Shown here: positions 8,860 through 17,043 of the stretch, piece by piece
Layout: every line of letters begins with the position of its first letter
Position numbering within the stretch: position 1 is the stretch's first letter
Translations under genes and position numbers: made by a program
The notes under the pieces: generated by a model
Told to the model about the DNA's origin: nothing
The model's input: only the letters and a program-made list of their open reading frames with translations
Databases searched by the model: none
NCBI RefSeq assembly: GCF_013294005.1
Contig: NZ_JABSNK010000007.1
Coordinates: 1-64,000 of the forward strand
DNA from: Flavobacterium gelidicaeli
GTDB taxonomy: Bacteria > Bacteroidota > Bacteroidia > Flavobacteriales > Flavobacteriaceae
Reading direction: 5' to 3'
Length of the DNA stretch: 64,000 bases

Positions 8860-9257
8860 TTGCGATTTCTACAGATAAAAGCAAACTCAATGTACCGTTT
8901 ATACAGGAGTTTCTTAAAGATATTTACTGGGCTGCAGGCCGTACGATCGAAGAGGTGCAAACCACAATTGATCACTCCTTTTGTTTTGGTGTTTATCTAG
9001 ATGACAAGCAAATAGGCTTTGCTAGAGTAATTACAGATTACATTGTTTTTGCGTATGTGATGGATGTTTTTATTGATGAAGCGCACAGGGAGAAAGGGTA
9101 TTCATCAATTTTAATAGATGCAATGCTAAAAGAACCTAAGTTACAATACGTTAAAATATGGCGATTGGCAACTGCTGATGCGCATTTTTTATATGAGAAA
9201 TTTGGTTTTGCTCTTTTGGCTCGACCAGAAAGAATGATGGAAAAAGTGATCAAATAA
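8856..9257 (+). CDS. GNAT family N-acetyltransferase
   Basis: This 133-residue acetyl-CoA dependent transferase has the GNAT core. A central strand (VFAYVMDVFIDEAHREKGYSS) is followed by the acetyl-CoA binding segment, and the C-terminal strand contains YEKFGF. The size is typical of single-domain GNAT enzymes. Translation is coupled to the cyclase-family gene through an ATGA overlap. Substrate unknown. Confidence 0.88.
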   Translation: MIAISTDKSKLNVPFIQEFLKDIYWAAGRTIEEVQTTIDHSFCFGVYLDDKQIGFARVITDYIVFAYVMDVFIDEAHREKGYSSILIDAMLKEPKLQYVKIWRLATADAHFLYEKFGFALLARPERMMEKVIK

Positions 9258-9269
9258 AGTTGTAGTAAC

Positions 9270-9635
9270 ATGAATTTAGAAACGTTTTATGAATATAGTT
9301 TGTCAAAAAAAGGTGTGACAGAGCATTTTCCTTTTGATGAAGATACTTTAGTGTTTAAAATTGGTGGGAAAGTTTTTGCTTTGTCTTCATTGCAAAAATG
9401 GGAAATGGGAACACCAGGAGTCAATTTAAAATGTGATCCAGACCGAGCCGAAGAACTACGCGCTAGCTATGACGATATCATTCCGGGTTTTCATATGAAT
9501 AAAAAACATTGGAATACCGTTGCAATAAATAAAGATGTTCCAGATAAATTGATAAAAGAATTAATTGGTCATTCGTATGATTTGGTTTTTAAAAGTTTGC
9601 CGAAGAAAGTACAACTAGAGATCGAGAATTTATAA
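9270..9635 (+). CDS. MmcQ/YjbR family DNA-binding-like protein
   Basis: This 121-residue protein has the compact MmcQ/YjbR fold features: an N-terminal helix followed by KGVTEHFPFDEDTLVFKIGGK, the strand FALSSL, the helix-rich LKCDPDRAEELRA, and the conserved HWNTVAI near residue 80. Members resemble a double-wing DNA-binding fold, but their role is not established. It is 12 bases after the GNAT gene and probably ends that operon. An interval of 120 bases follows before the signalling operon. Confidence 0.88.
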   Translation: MNLETFYEYSLSKKGVTEHFPFDEDTLVFKIGGKVFALSSLQKWEMGTPGVNLKCDPDRAEELRASYDDIIPGFHMNKKHWNTVAINKDVPDKLIKELIGHSYDLVFKSLPKKVQLEIENL

Positions 9636-9755
9636 AAACCATTCGTCGATACTTTTCGTCGACTCAGCTATCATTATAGAATTAGTATCGAATACAAGCA
9701 AAATTTATTGTGAAATAGAGTTAAATTTATCTTTCAAATTTTTATCATAAATACC

Positions 9756-10169
9756 ATGAGCAAGGCATTAAATATACTGTTAATTGAAGACGACGAAATT
9801 GAAGTAATGAAATTCAACAGGGTATTGAGTACCTTGAAGCTAAATCACAAAATTGTAGAGGCTAATAATGGAGAGGAAGCAATAGAGATTTTAAAAGTCA
9901 AAGAAGTTGTTCCTGATATAATTGTTCTGGATTTGAATATGCCTAAGATTAACGGAATTGAATTTTTAGGAATTTTAAAAGCTGATGATTATTTGAAATA
10001 TATTCCTGCCATTATTTTATCAACTTCTAGTAATCATAAAGATGTTTTAGAGTGCTATAGAATAGGTATTGCAGGATATGTTATTAAACCTTTAAAATAC
10101 GATGATTATGTGGATAGAATTACAAAATTAATCGAATACTGGAGTTGTAATGAACTAATAACCAACTAG
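9756..10169 (+). CDS. Single-domain response regulator (receiver only)
   Basis: This 137-residue receiver domain has acidic pocket residues E11-D12-D13, phospho-acceptor D59 (VLDLNMP), the switch Ser/Thr around 89-91 and K111 (KPLKY). There is no output domain, so it should act as a phosphate shuttle or sink, or through protein contact. It is the first gene of a seven-gene plus-strand operon; the H-NOX gene starts 5 bases after its stop. By context it is a likely partner of the histidine kinases at 10722 and 14155. Confidence 0.93.
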   Translation: MSKALNILLIEDDEIEVMKFNRVLSTLKLNHKIVEANNGEEAIEILKVKEVVPDIIVLDLNMPKINGIEFLGILKADDYLKYIPAIILSTSSNHKDVLECYRIGIAGYVIKPLKYDDYVDRITKLIEYWSCNELITN

Positions 10170-10174
10170 AAATT

Positions 10175-10717
10175 ATGTACGGAATTGTCAATAAATCAAT
10201 AGAAGACCTAGTTATCGCAAACTTTGGTAAAGAGAAATGGGATATTATTCATAAAAAAAGTGGAGTTGATATCGATTTTTTTTTAAGTAACGAGGTTTAT
10301 GATGATGATGTAACCTATAAAATTGCAACTGCCGTAGGTGAGGTAATGGAGATGACATTAAGTGAGGTACTAATTGCTTTTGGACAATGGTGGGTAATGA
10401 GAACTACAAAAGAAAAGTATCCAGGGCTAATGGAGTCAGGAGGTAATAATTTACGGGATTTTTTAATTAATTTACCTAATTTCCATAATAGGGTTATGTT
10501 GATTTACCCAAAACTAACTCCACCTGAATTTAAAGTAAGTGATGTTGCTGAAAAAAGCCTTAATCTACATTACTTTTCAAAAAGGGAGGGGCTACAAGAT
10601 TTTGTAAGAGGAATAATTCAAGGATTAGGAAATGTTTATGAAACGCCTGTTGAACTTGAGTTATTAGAATCTAGAAATGAAGGTAGTTCACACGAAGTTT
10701 TTAAAATAAAATGGTAA
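10175..10717 (+). CDS. H-NOX heme nitric oxide sensor
   Basis: H-NOX proteins bind heme and sense nitric oxide (or oxygen in some anaerobes), as in soluble guanylate cyclase. The 180-residue length fits a stand-alone bacterial H-NOX. The proximal heme ligand is H104 in LPNFHNRV, and the propionate-binding YxSxR motif is Y133-F-S135-K-R137. The expected proline-rich segment YPKLTPP precedes it. It lies 5 bases after the receiver gene and 4 bases before a kinase carrying the HNOBA domain, the classical H-NOX partner. The lack of a distal tyrosine would favour NO over oxygen, but this was not modelled. Confidence 0.95.
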   Translation: MYGIVNKSIEDLVIANFGKEKWDIIHKKSGVDIDFFLSNEVYDDDVTYKIATAVGEVMEMTLSEVLIAFGQWWVMRTTKEKYPGLMESGGNNLRDFLINLPNFHNRVMLIYPKLTPPEFKVSDVAEKSLNLHYFSKREGLQDFVRGIIQGLGNVYETPVELELLESRNEGSSHEVFKIKW

Positions 10718-10721
10718 ACTT

Positions 10722-13019
10722 ATGGCTGAATTAGCAATGCATTTTAATGAAGATAGTTTTAATAGATTGTTTCCCTTTTATTTTCAATTAAGTACTGATT
10801 TTCATATTTTGAATTTTGGAAAAAGCCTTGCTAAAGTTTGTCCAGATCTTCAAAAAAATGATTTATTTACTGCTAGTTTTGAAATTAAAAGACCACACTT
10901 AAATACTATTTCGTTCGAAGAACTTTTAAAAAATAGCGACCAACATATTCTATTACGATATGCTAAAACTGATCTAACTCTTAGAGGTCAGTTTGAAATT
11001 ATGGACGATACTTTATTATTTGTGGGCTCACCTTGGTTTACTTCTATGAATGAAGTGATCGATAGGAAATTAAGTTTTGAAGATTTTGCTCATAATGATC
11101 CCTTATTAGATTTACTGCACGTTCTCAATAATGCTGAGAATACTTCAAAAGAATTAAAAGAACTGTTGCTAACAATAAATCGTCAAAAAAACCAGCTAAA
11201 AAAAGATCAAGAGGAATTAAACCGATTGTCATTTGTAGCAAGTGCTAATAAAAACGGAGTTGTTTTTACAAAACTCGATGGTACTATTTTTTGGTGTAAT
11301 GATGCTTATGCTCATTTGACAGGGTTTGATAAATTTGAAATTTTAGGAAAAACACCTCTTGAAGTAGGAAGAACTGCAACAACAGATAAAGCGGAAATTC
11401 TTAAAATGATTACTGCGTTTAATACTGGTCAATCTTTTGAAGTTGAGTTGCACCATGCTCGAAAAAATGGTAATTCATTTTGGTCTCGCGTAAAAGGGCA
11501 GCCTATTACAGATGCAGATGGAAATGCGACACAATATTTTGCAATTCTAGAAGACATATCACTCAAGAAAAGATATGATGAAAGCTTAGAGATCGAAAAA
11601 GAAAAATACCGAAGTATTATTGCTAATATGAATTTAGGTTTGCTTGAAGTAGACTTAAATGATAGAATTACCATGGCAAATCAAAGTTTTCTTGATATGA
11701 GTGGTTTTGATATGGATGACTTAATAGGTCATGAAGCAGCTAGAAAATTCTTATCACCAGAAAGTATAAAATTAATTGAATCTAAAGGGGATTTACGTAC
11801 TAATGGAATCACTGATTCATTTGAAGTTACCGCTATAAATAAAAATAACGAAGAAAAGTTTTGGTTAGTTAGTGGTGCTCCTAATTATGATATTCAAGGA
11901 AATATAATTGGTTCTATAGGAATTCATTTAGATATTACTGATCAAAAAAATCAAGAAGAGCAGCTGTATTTACTTTCTTTAATCGCTGAGAAGAATATTA
12001 ATGCGGTGATTATATGTGATGCTAAAGGGCATATAGAATGGGCTAATAGTAGTTTCTTGAAAATGTCAGGATATACTAAAGAGGAAATTTTAGGTTTTAG
12101 ACCAGGTCAATTACTTCAAGGGGAAGAATCGAATCAAGAATCGGTGCAATACCTTAGAGAGCAAATAAAAAAAGGATTGCCTTTTAATTGTGAAATAGTC
12201 AATTATTCTAAAAACAAAGAAAAATATTGGGTTAGAATTCAAGGTCAAGCTTTGTACGATAAAGAAGGAGCCATAATAAAATTCTTTGCTATTGAAGAAG
12301 ATATCACTGCACAGAAAATTCTTGAAGCTCAAAAAGAAAACTTAATAAGTGATTTGGCTAAAACCAATAAAGAACTGGAAGATTATGCTCAAATAGTTTC
12401 TCACGATTTAAAATCACCTTTACGAAGCATTAATTCGTTGATATCTTGGATTAAAGAAGAGAATGAAAATGGTTTTGAAGAACAAACAATGAAATACTTT
12501 GCACTAATAGAGCATAAAGTAGAAAAAATGGACCATTTAATTGAAGGTATATTAACCTATTCTAAGATTGATAAAGAAGAAACCCGAAATGAAAGTGTTG
12601 ACACTCAGGCTATAATAAGCAGTATTATTGATATTATTCATGTGCCAAAACATATTAGTATTAAAATAATTGATACGTTACCTACTATAAAAGCCGACCG
12701 TTTTAGAATTCAGCAGTTGTTTCAAAATTTGATTGGTAATGCGGTTAATTATATTGATAAGGAAAACGGATTGGTCGAAATTGCTGCTGAGGAATTAGAC
12801 TCCAGTTATGTTTTCTCTATAAAAGACAACGGAATGGGGATGCCAAAAGAGATTCATTCTAAAATATTCGATACTTTTAAAACTTACACAACCAGTAAGC
12901 ATTCAACCGGTTTGGGGTTGTCTATTGTTAAAAAAGTAATTGATTTTTATAAAGGTGAAATTTGGCTCGAAAGCGAAGAAGGAAAAGGAACAACCTTCTT
13001 TGTAAAACTTAAAAAATAA
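10722..13019 (+). CDS. HNOBA-PAS sensor histidine kinase
   Basis: Reading the 765 residues in order: residues 1-140 resemble the heme-NO-binding-associated (HNOBA) domain that pairs with H-NOX in guanylate cyclases. A coiled stretch follows at about 140-170, then three PAS/PAC modules (about 170-285, 290-410 and 415-530). A HisKA domain with phospho-acceptor H561 (SHDLKSPL) comes next. The ATPase domain has the N-box near 669-673, DNGMGM at 702-707 and GLGLS at 730-734. No membrane segment is seen, so it is cytoplasmic. The H-NOX gene directly upstream is the predicted regulatory partner. There is no fused receiver, so phosphate must pass to a separate receiver or, via one, to the Hpt. Confidence 0.93.
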   Translation: MAELAMHFNEDSFNRLFPFYFQLSTDFHILNFGKSLAKVCPDLQKNDLFTASFEIKRPHLNTISFEELLKNSDQHILLRYAKTDLTLRGQFEIMDDTLLFVGSPWFTSMNEVIDRKLSFEDFAHNDPLLDLLHVLNNAENTSKELKELLLTINRQKNQLKKDQEELNRLSFVASANKNGVVFTKLDGTIFWCNDAYAHLTGFDKFEILGKTPLEVGRTATTDKAEILKMITAFNTGQSFEVELHHARKNGNSFWSRVKGQPITDADGNATQYFAILEDISLKKRYDESLEIEKEKYRSIIANMNLGLLEVDLNDRITMANQSFLDMSGFDMDDLIGHEAARKFLSPESIKLIESKGDLRTNGITDSFEVTAINKNNEEKFWLVSGAPNYDIQGNIIGSIGIHLDITDQKNQEEQLYLLSLIAEKNINAVIICDAKGHIEWANSSFLKMSGYTKEEILGFRPGQLLQGEESNQESVQYLREQIKKGLPFNCEIVNYSKNKEKYWVRIQGQALYDKEGAIIKFFAIEEDITAQKILEAQKENLISDLAKTNKELEDYAQIVSHDLKSPLRSINSLISWIKEENENGFEEQTMKYFALIEHKVEKMDHLIEGILTYSKIDKEETRNESVDTQAIISSIIDIIHVPKHISIKIIDTLPTIKADRFRIQQLFQNLIGNAVNYIDKENGLVEIAAEELDSSYVFSIKDNGMGMPKEIHSKIFDTFKTYTTSKHSTGLGLSIVKKVIDFYKGEIWLESEEGKGTTFFVKLKK

Positions 13020-13021
13020 CT

Positions 13022-14155
13022 ATGAAAATTATTCAAGCATATAAAAAAGCCGGTAAAGAATGGGAATATTTCCAGGAAAAAGCAATGCTTAAGAATCCTT
13101 TAGTTTTAGTTTTTGGAAACCGTTATTTACTAGAGAAATCGGAGGTAATTGATGATATAAGAAAAGAGTTTCCTTATGAAGATATTGTTTTTGGATCTAC
13201 TTCGGGTGAAATAATTTGTTGTAATGTTAATGACGAATCCATTTCGGTTACCGCTATAGCGCTTGAGAATTCTAGTTTTATTGTAAAGAGAGAAAATATA
13301 TTAGACTTTGATAAAAATGCTAAAGAATTAGGTGAAGCGCTATATGAGAAAATGCCGAAAGAAAATTTAAAACATTTATTTGTACTCTCAGAAGGTAGTT
13401 TTGTTAACGGTAGTTCATTAATAAACGGCTTAGAAACTAATATTGATGCTAACTTATCTATCACAGGAGGAATGTGCGGTGATGATGCACGTTTTGAAAA
13501 AACATTAGCTTCCTATAAAGAAAATCCAAAAGAAGGCGAAGTGATTTTAATTGGTTTTTATGGAGCTACTCTAGAGGTGTCTTACGCAAGCTTTGGAGGC
13601 TGGATTCCATTTGGTCCTGAGCGCATAATTACTAAAGCTGAGGGGAATATTTTATACGAAATTGATGGACATCCCGCTTTGGATTTATATAAAAAATATT
13701 TAGGAGATAAATCTAATGAATTGCCTCAAGCCTCGTTATTATATCCCTTAAACGTTACTCCTGATGGAAAGAAAGACCCCGTTGTGCGTACTATTTTAAA
13801 TATAAATAACGAAGATCAATCGATGATTTTAGCTGGAGATGCACCCGTAAATTCCCGCGTGCAATTAATGATGGCATCAGTTGATGGCATTGCTCAAGGA
13901 GCACAAACAGCAGCTAAGTTAGCAATGAACAATAGAAAGAGTAAGCCAGAATTAGCTCTTTTAGTTAGTTGTATTGGTAGAAAATTAGTAATGAATCAAA
14001 GAGTTGAAGAGGAGGTTGAACAAGTGCGCGAAGTTGTTGGAGAACGCGTACCTATGGCTGGTTTTTATTCTTATGGAGAGATGGCACCTTTTAACGGTAG
14101 TACTTCCTGTGAATTACACAATCAAACAATGACACTAACCTTAATTAGCGAGTAA
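13022..14155 (+). CDS. FIST domain sensor protein (NosP-like)
   Basis: This 377-residue protein consists of FIST_N (about residues 25-215) and FIST_C (about 220-365). The FIST_C end has the characteristic GFYSYGEMAPF and ELHNQTMTLT motifs. FIST proteins are small-ligand sensors; one branch, NosP, is a heme protein that binds NO and controls a neighbouring histidine kinase. Here the gene lies 2 bases after an H-NOX-linked kinase and overlaps the start of another kinase by 1 base, which fits the NosP-kinase arrangement. Heme binding cannot be proven from sequence, so NosP is an inference and FIST is the secure call. Confidence 0.9.
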   Translation: MKIIQAYKKAGKEWEYFQEKAMLKNPLVLVFGNRYLLEKSEVIDDIRKEFPYEDIVFGSTSGEIICCNVNDESISVTAIALENSSFIVKRENILDFDKNAKELGEALYEKMPKENLKHLFVLSEGSFVNGSSLINGLETNIDANLSITGGMCGDDARFEKTLASYKENPKEGEVILIGFYGATLEVSYASFGGWIPFGPERIITKAEGNILYEIDGHPALDLYKKYLGDKSNELPQASLLYPLNVTPDGKKDPVVRTILNINNEDQSMILAGDAPVNSRVQLMMASVDGIAQGAQTAAKLAMNNRKSKPELALLVSCIGRKLVMNQRVEEEVEQVREVVGERVPMAGFYSYGEMAPFNGSTSCELHNQTMTLTLISE

Positions 14156-15192
14156 TGCATTCATTATTAAAAAGACAAATAGATAAAAAGCTCAACGGAG
14201 GTCTGAATGATTTGGATGTTTTTCTCGAAGCTGTTGACGAATCGTATTTAAATTACGAAAGTCAGATTGAGATGCTGCAGCGTGCTATGAAAATAAGCTC
14301 TGATGAATTGTTTGATGCCAATCAAAAACTTCGTGATGAAGCAGAGAGCTTAAAAGAGATTAATAGAAATTTACAGAACATATTAGAGTCAATGAGTTTG
14401 GATCCCGAATTAACTTCGAAAGAAGAAGGTTTTGATTCCTCTGATTATATTAAACAACAATCAATTGAAATTGTAAAAATAAATAAGCAAAGGGAGGATC
14501 TCTTAGTGAATTTAGAGAAGCAAAATATAGCTTTAAATGAGTATGCTCACATGGTTTCGCATGATTTAAAAGCACCTTTAAGAACTATTGATACTTTAAT
14601 AAACTGGTTCATACAGGACAATCAGGAAATAATGAACGAGAATAATCTCAAATCTCTAAATCGGATTCTTTTTAATGTCGAAAAAATGGATTTGTTAATT
14701 AAAGGTATTTTAAACTATTCCTCTATAGAAAGTCAATCGCATGATAGCCGGACAATTGATTTGAATATGATGGTTAAGGATATTCTAAAAACGATTCCAA
14801 TTCCAGAAAATGTAGTTGTTAGCATAGATAACATATTACCAAAAGTTAGAGGTAATGATTTTAGATTGAAACAACTTTTTCAAAATTTAATTGAAAACGC
14901 AATTAGATACAACGATAAAGAAAATGCCAAGGTATCCATCTCCTGTTCAGAGAGTAATCAGGAAATCACTTTTAAAATTAAAGATAATGGTATAGGAATT
15001 CCAGCAGTGTATCATAGTAAAATTTTTGATGTTTTTTCTAAATTACATAACGACGGAAACTCATCAGGAATAGGGCTATCAATAGTAAAAAAAATAATCG
15101 AATATTATAAAGGGAGAATTTGGCTGGAAAGCCAAGAGAAAATAGGAACAACCTTTTATTTCACAATACCAAAAACGAATGGAGACACCTAA
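14155..15192 (+). CDS. Cytoplasmic sensor histidine kinase (NahK/VpsS-like context)
   Basis: This 345-residue kinase has no PAS or membrane segment. An N-terminal helical region (about 15-125, coiled-coil character) precedes HisKA with H136 (SHDLKAPL) and an ATPase domain with DNGIGI and GIGLS. Kinases of this layout next to FIST/NosP genes are controlled by direct binding of the sensor. Its ATG overlaps the stop of the FIST gene by 1 base, and its 3' end overlaps the Hpt gene by 14 bases, so the three are translationally coupled. Confidence 0.92.
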   Translation: MHSLLKRQIDKKLNGGLNDLDVFLEAVDESYLNYESQIEMLQRAMKISSDELFDANQKLRDEAESLKEINRNLQNILESMSLDPELTSKEEGFDSSDYIKQQSIEIVKINKQREDLLVNLEKQNIALNEYAHMVSHDLKAPLRTIDTLINWFIQDNQEIMNENNLKSLNRILFNVEKMDLLIKGILNYSSIESQSHDSRTIDLNMMVKDILKTIPIPENVVVSIDNILPKVRGNDFRLKQLFQNLIENAIRYNDKENAKVSISCSESNQEITFKIKDNGIGIPAVYHSKIFDVFSKLHNDGNSSGIGLSIVKKIIEYYKGRIWLESQEKIGTTFYFTIPKTNGDT

Positions 15193-15496
15193 TTTAAATT
15201 ACATAAATGACTTGTCAGGTGACAATGAAGAATTTAAAGCTAAGATTATTAATATATTAAAGAGAGAGCTCCCAGCAGAGGTAGAAGTTTATCAAAAGGA
15301 AATGCAAAAGGCTGATTATAATCAAGCTGCTCAAGCAGTACATAAATTAAAACATAAAGTTTCTATTTTAGGTCTCGAAAAAAGTTATTATATTGCTTCT
15401 GATTACGAAGATAATTTAAATGATAACTCAGTAGCCTTAAAAAGTGATTTTGAATCAATATTAAAAGCTATGGAAGAGTTTGTTATACAATTGTAA
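15179..15496 (+). CDS. Histidine phosphotransfer (Hpt) protein
   Basis: This 105-residue four-helix Hpt domain has phospho-acceptor H55 in AVHKLKHKVSILG, matching the HxLKxxS pattern with a lysine at the second position after the leucine. As a stand-alone Hpt it would carry phosphate between receivers, for example from the REC-only protein to the LytTR regulator. The start lies inside the preceding kinase gene (14-base overlap), a sign of coupling. Confidence 0.88.
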   Translation: METPNLNYINDLSGDNEEFKAKIINILKRELPAEVEVYQKEMQKADYNQAAQAVHKLKHKVSILGLEKSYYIASDYEDNLNDNSVALKSDFESILKAMEEFVIQL

Positions 15497-15507
15497 AACA
15501 ATCTTAC

Positions 15508-16215
15508 ATGAATTGCATTATTATAGACGATGAAGAAATGGCAAGAGCCATTATGGTACAGTTTATAGCCAATTACACTGATTATAAAGTAATTGGTGAT
15601 TTTCCTAGCGCGATCGATGCAATTAAATTTTTAAATCAAAACACAGTAGATCTAGTTTTTCTAGACATTCACATGCCTAATTTTACGGGTTTTGATTTTA
15701 TCCAAACTATCAAAAACCCGCCTCATATTATCCTAGTTACTTCAGATCGAAATTTTGCTTTTGAGGCATTCGAATATGAATGTATCGTTGATTATCTTGT
15801 TAAACCCATTACAGAAGCTCGTTTTTTAAAAGCCATTCATAAATTAAATTCTTTAAAAACGGAGACGCCCATCATTGAAACAAAACCTATGGTTGATGAT
15901 GTGGTTCATGATTTCTACATTAATGTGGATAGAAGATTGATTAAAATAGATTTTCATACCGTAAATATAATTGAAGCCAAGGGAGATTATATTCATATTA
16001 AAACAGAGGCTAAAAATTACATCGTGCACTCCACCTTAAAAAAAATAGAAGACAAACTACCTAAAGATATTTTCTTGAAGGTACATCGTTCTTTTATCAT
16101 TAACACTAGTAAAATTATCGATATCGAAGATAATAGTGTCTTAATAGGAAAAGATGTTATTCCTGTAAGTCGCTCAAATAGAGCGGAGTTACTTAATAGG
16201 ATAAATGTGCTTTAA
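15508..16215 (+). CDS. LytTR family response regulator
   Basis: This 235-residue transcriptional regulator has an N-terminal receiver (acidic D7-D8, phospho-acceptor D53 in FLDIHMP, K99 in VKP) and a C-terminal LytTR DNA-binding domain (about 130-235, with VHRSFIINTSKI and the terminal VSRSNRAELL). LytTR proteins bind imperfect direct repeats upstream of target genes. As the last gene of the operon it is the most likely output of the relay. Obvious direct repeats were not identified upstream of the operon, so targets are unknown. Confidence 0.94.
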   Translation: MNCIIIDDEEMARAIMVQFIANYTDYKVIGDFPSAIDAIKFLNQNTVDLVFLDIHMPNFTGFDFIQTIKNPPHIILVTSDRNFAFEAFEYECIVDYLVKPITEARFLKAIHKLNSLKTETPIIETKPMVDDVVHDFYINVDRRLIKIDFHTVNIIEAKGDYIHIKTEAKNYIVHSTLKKIEDKLPKDIFLKVHRSFIINTSKIIDIEDNSVLIGKDVIPVSRSNRAELLNRINVL

Positions 16216-16322
16216 TTATAAGTCTTTACTTACCAATAGTTTAAAAAGATGTATTTAATCGACTAAATATGTTTTTTATCTAGATTGTCACTACTTTAGT
16301 ACTCTATTTAAAACGTAAAAAC

Positions 16323-16670
16323 ATGGATGTAAAACTACCTACTATAAATCCTGATGCTACAAGCGTTAATTACGATGAAGTTACAGGTTATTATTTAGTG
16401 TCTAAACGTTGGACCATGATAAATGATGTTAATATCACTTTTATTAGATGTAAAGGGTTAGGCTATTGTTACAACTCAAAGTGGGCTGGTCCTATGAGTA
16501 AATTTGAAGCCGAAAAAATTTGTCAAAGTAAAAAAACAACATTAATAATAAGCCATTCATTGCTTAAATCATTTCTTGTCATAACAAGTGACTCTGTTTC
16601 TTTACCTAATACTGGCGAAATACGCAAACTTATTGGTCTTGATAGTGGCGAATTGCAATTAGCAAACTGA
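16323..16670 (+). CDS. Hypothetical protein
   Basis: This 115-residue protein has no recognised domain. It lacks a signal peptide and membrane segment. It has a compact central part with aromatic and cysteine residues (FIRCKGLGYCYNSKWAGP) and a second conserved-looking patch near the C-terminus. It starts 107 bases after the LytTR regulator on the same strand, probably with its own promoter, and could be a target or accessory of that relay. That link rests on position only. Confidence 0.55.
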   Translation: MDVKLPTINPDATSVNYDEVTGYYLVSKRWTMINDVNITFIRCKGLGYCYNSKWAGPMSKFEAEKICQSKKTTLIISHSLLKSFLVITSDSVSLPNTGEIRKLIGLDSGELQLAN

Positions 16671-16795
16671 AATTACTTTAACCTAAAAGAGTAGTTTGGC
16701 CGTATTTTTATCTTTCTTATCGTTTTAAAATAACCATTGGTCGAATGCAAATTTGATCTTACCGAAAAACCCCAATTCTTTATTGCCGTTGTACC

Positions 16796-16998
16796 TATCT
16801 TTGTATAGAAAACAAAACACAAACACTCTTTTTGTCCCGAAACAAAATAAGATTAATAACACTATTTGAATTTTGTTGCAGTCTAACTGCCCTGATTTTA
16901 GATAGAGTAATACAAGTTTTCTAAAAACAAATTTAGTATTAACTGTAAGATTAGTTAATATAAAAAAAAGACTGCTACCACGAGCAGTCTTTTTCTGT
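16796..16998 (+). ncRNA. Candidate small RNA: -7 box to terminator without an ORF
   Basis: The gene-free stretch 16671-17043 contains an exact -7 box TATCTTTG at 16796-16803, in the same form as the tRNA-Leu promoter. About 160 bases downstream comes a strong hairpin with a T-tract at 16965-16998. No open frame of useful length lies between them. A transcript of roughly 190 nt is therefore plausible. The -33 element is weak, and the hairpin is also explained as the terminator of the minus-strand TPR gene, so this is speculative. Confidence 0.3.
16965..16994. terminator. Bidirectional intrinsic terminator
   Basis: Twelve perfect base pairs (16965-16976 with 16983-16994) surround a 6-base loop, with A-runs and T-runs on both outer sides. 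It lies 50 bases past the stop of the minus-strand TPR/beta-barrel gene. Confidence 0.85.
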
Positions 16999-17043
16999 TT
17001 AGTAAACTAACGCTGTAAAAAAGTAAGCGCTTGCTAAAGTTTT

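Noticed and set aside
11985..12310. LOV-type photosensor in the third PAS domain (LLQGEES)
   Set aside because: The photoactive cysteine motif is absent; the resemblance is only to the general PAS S-box.
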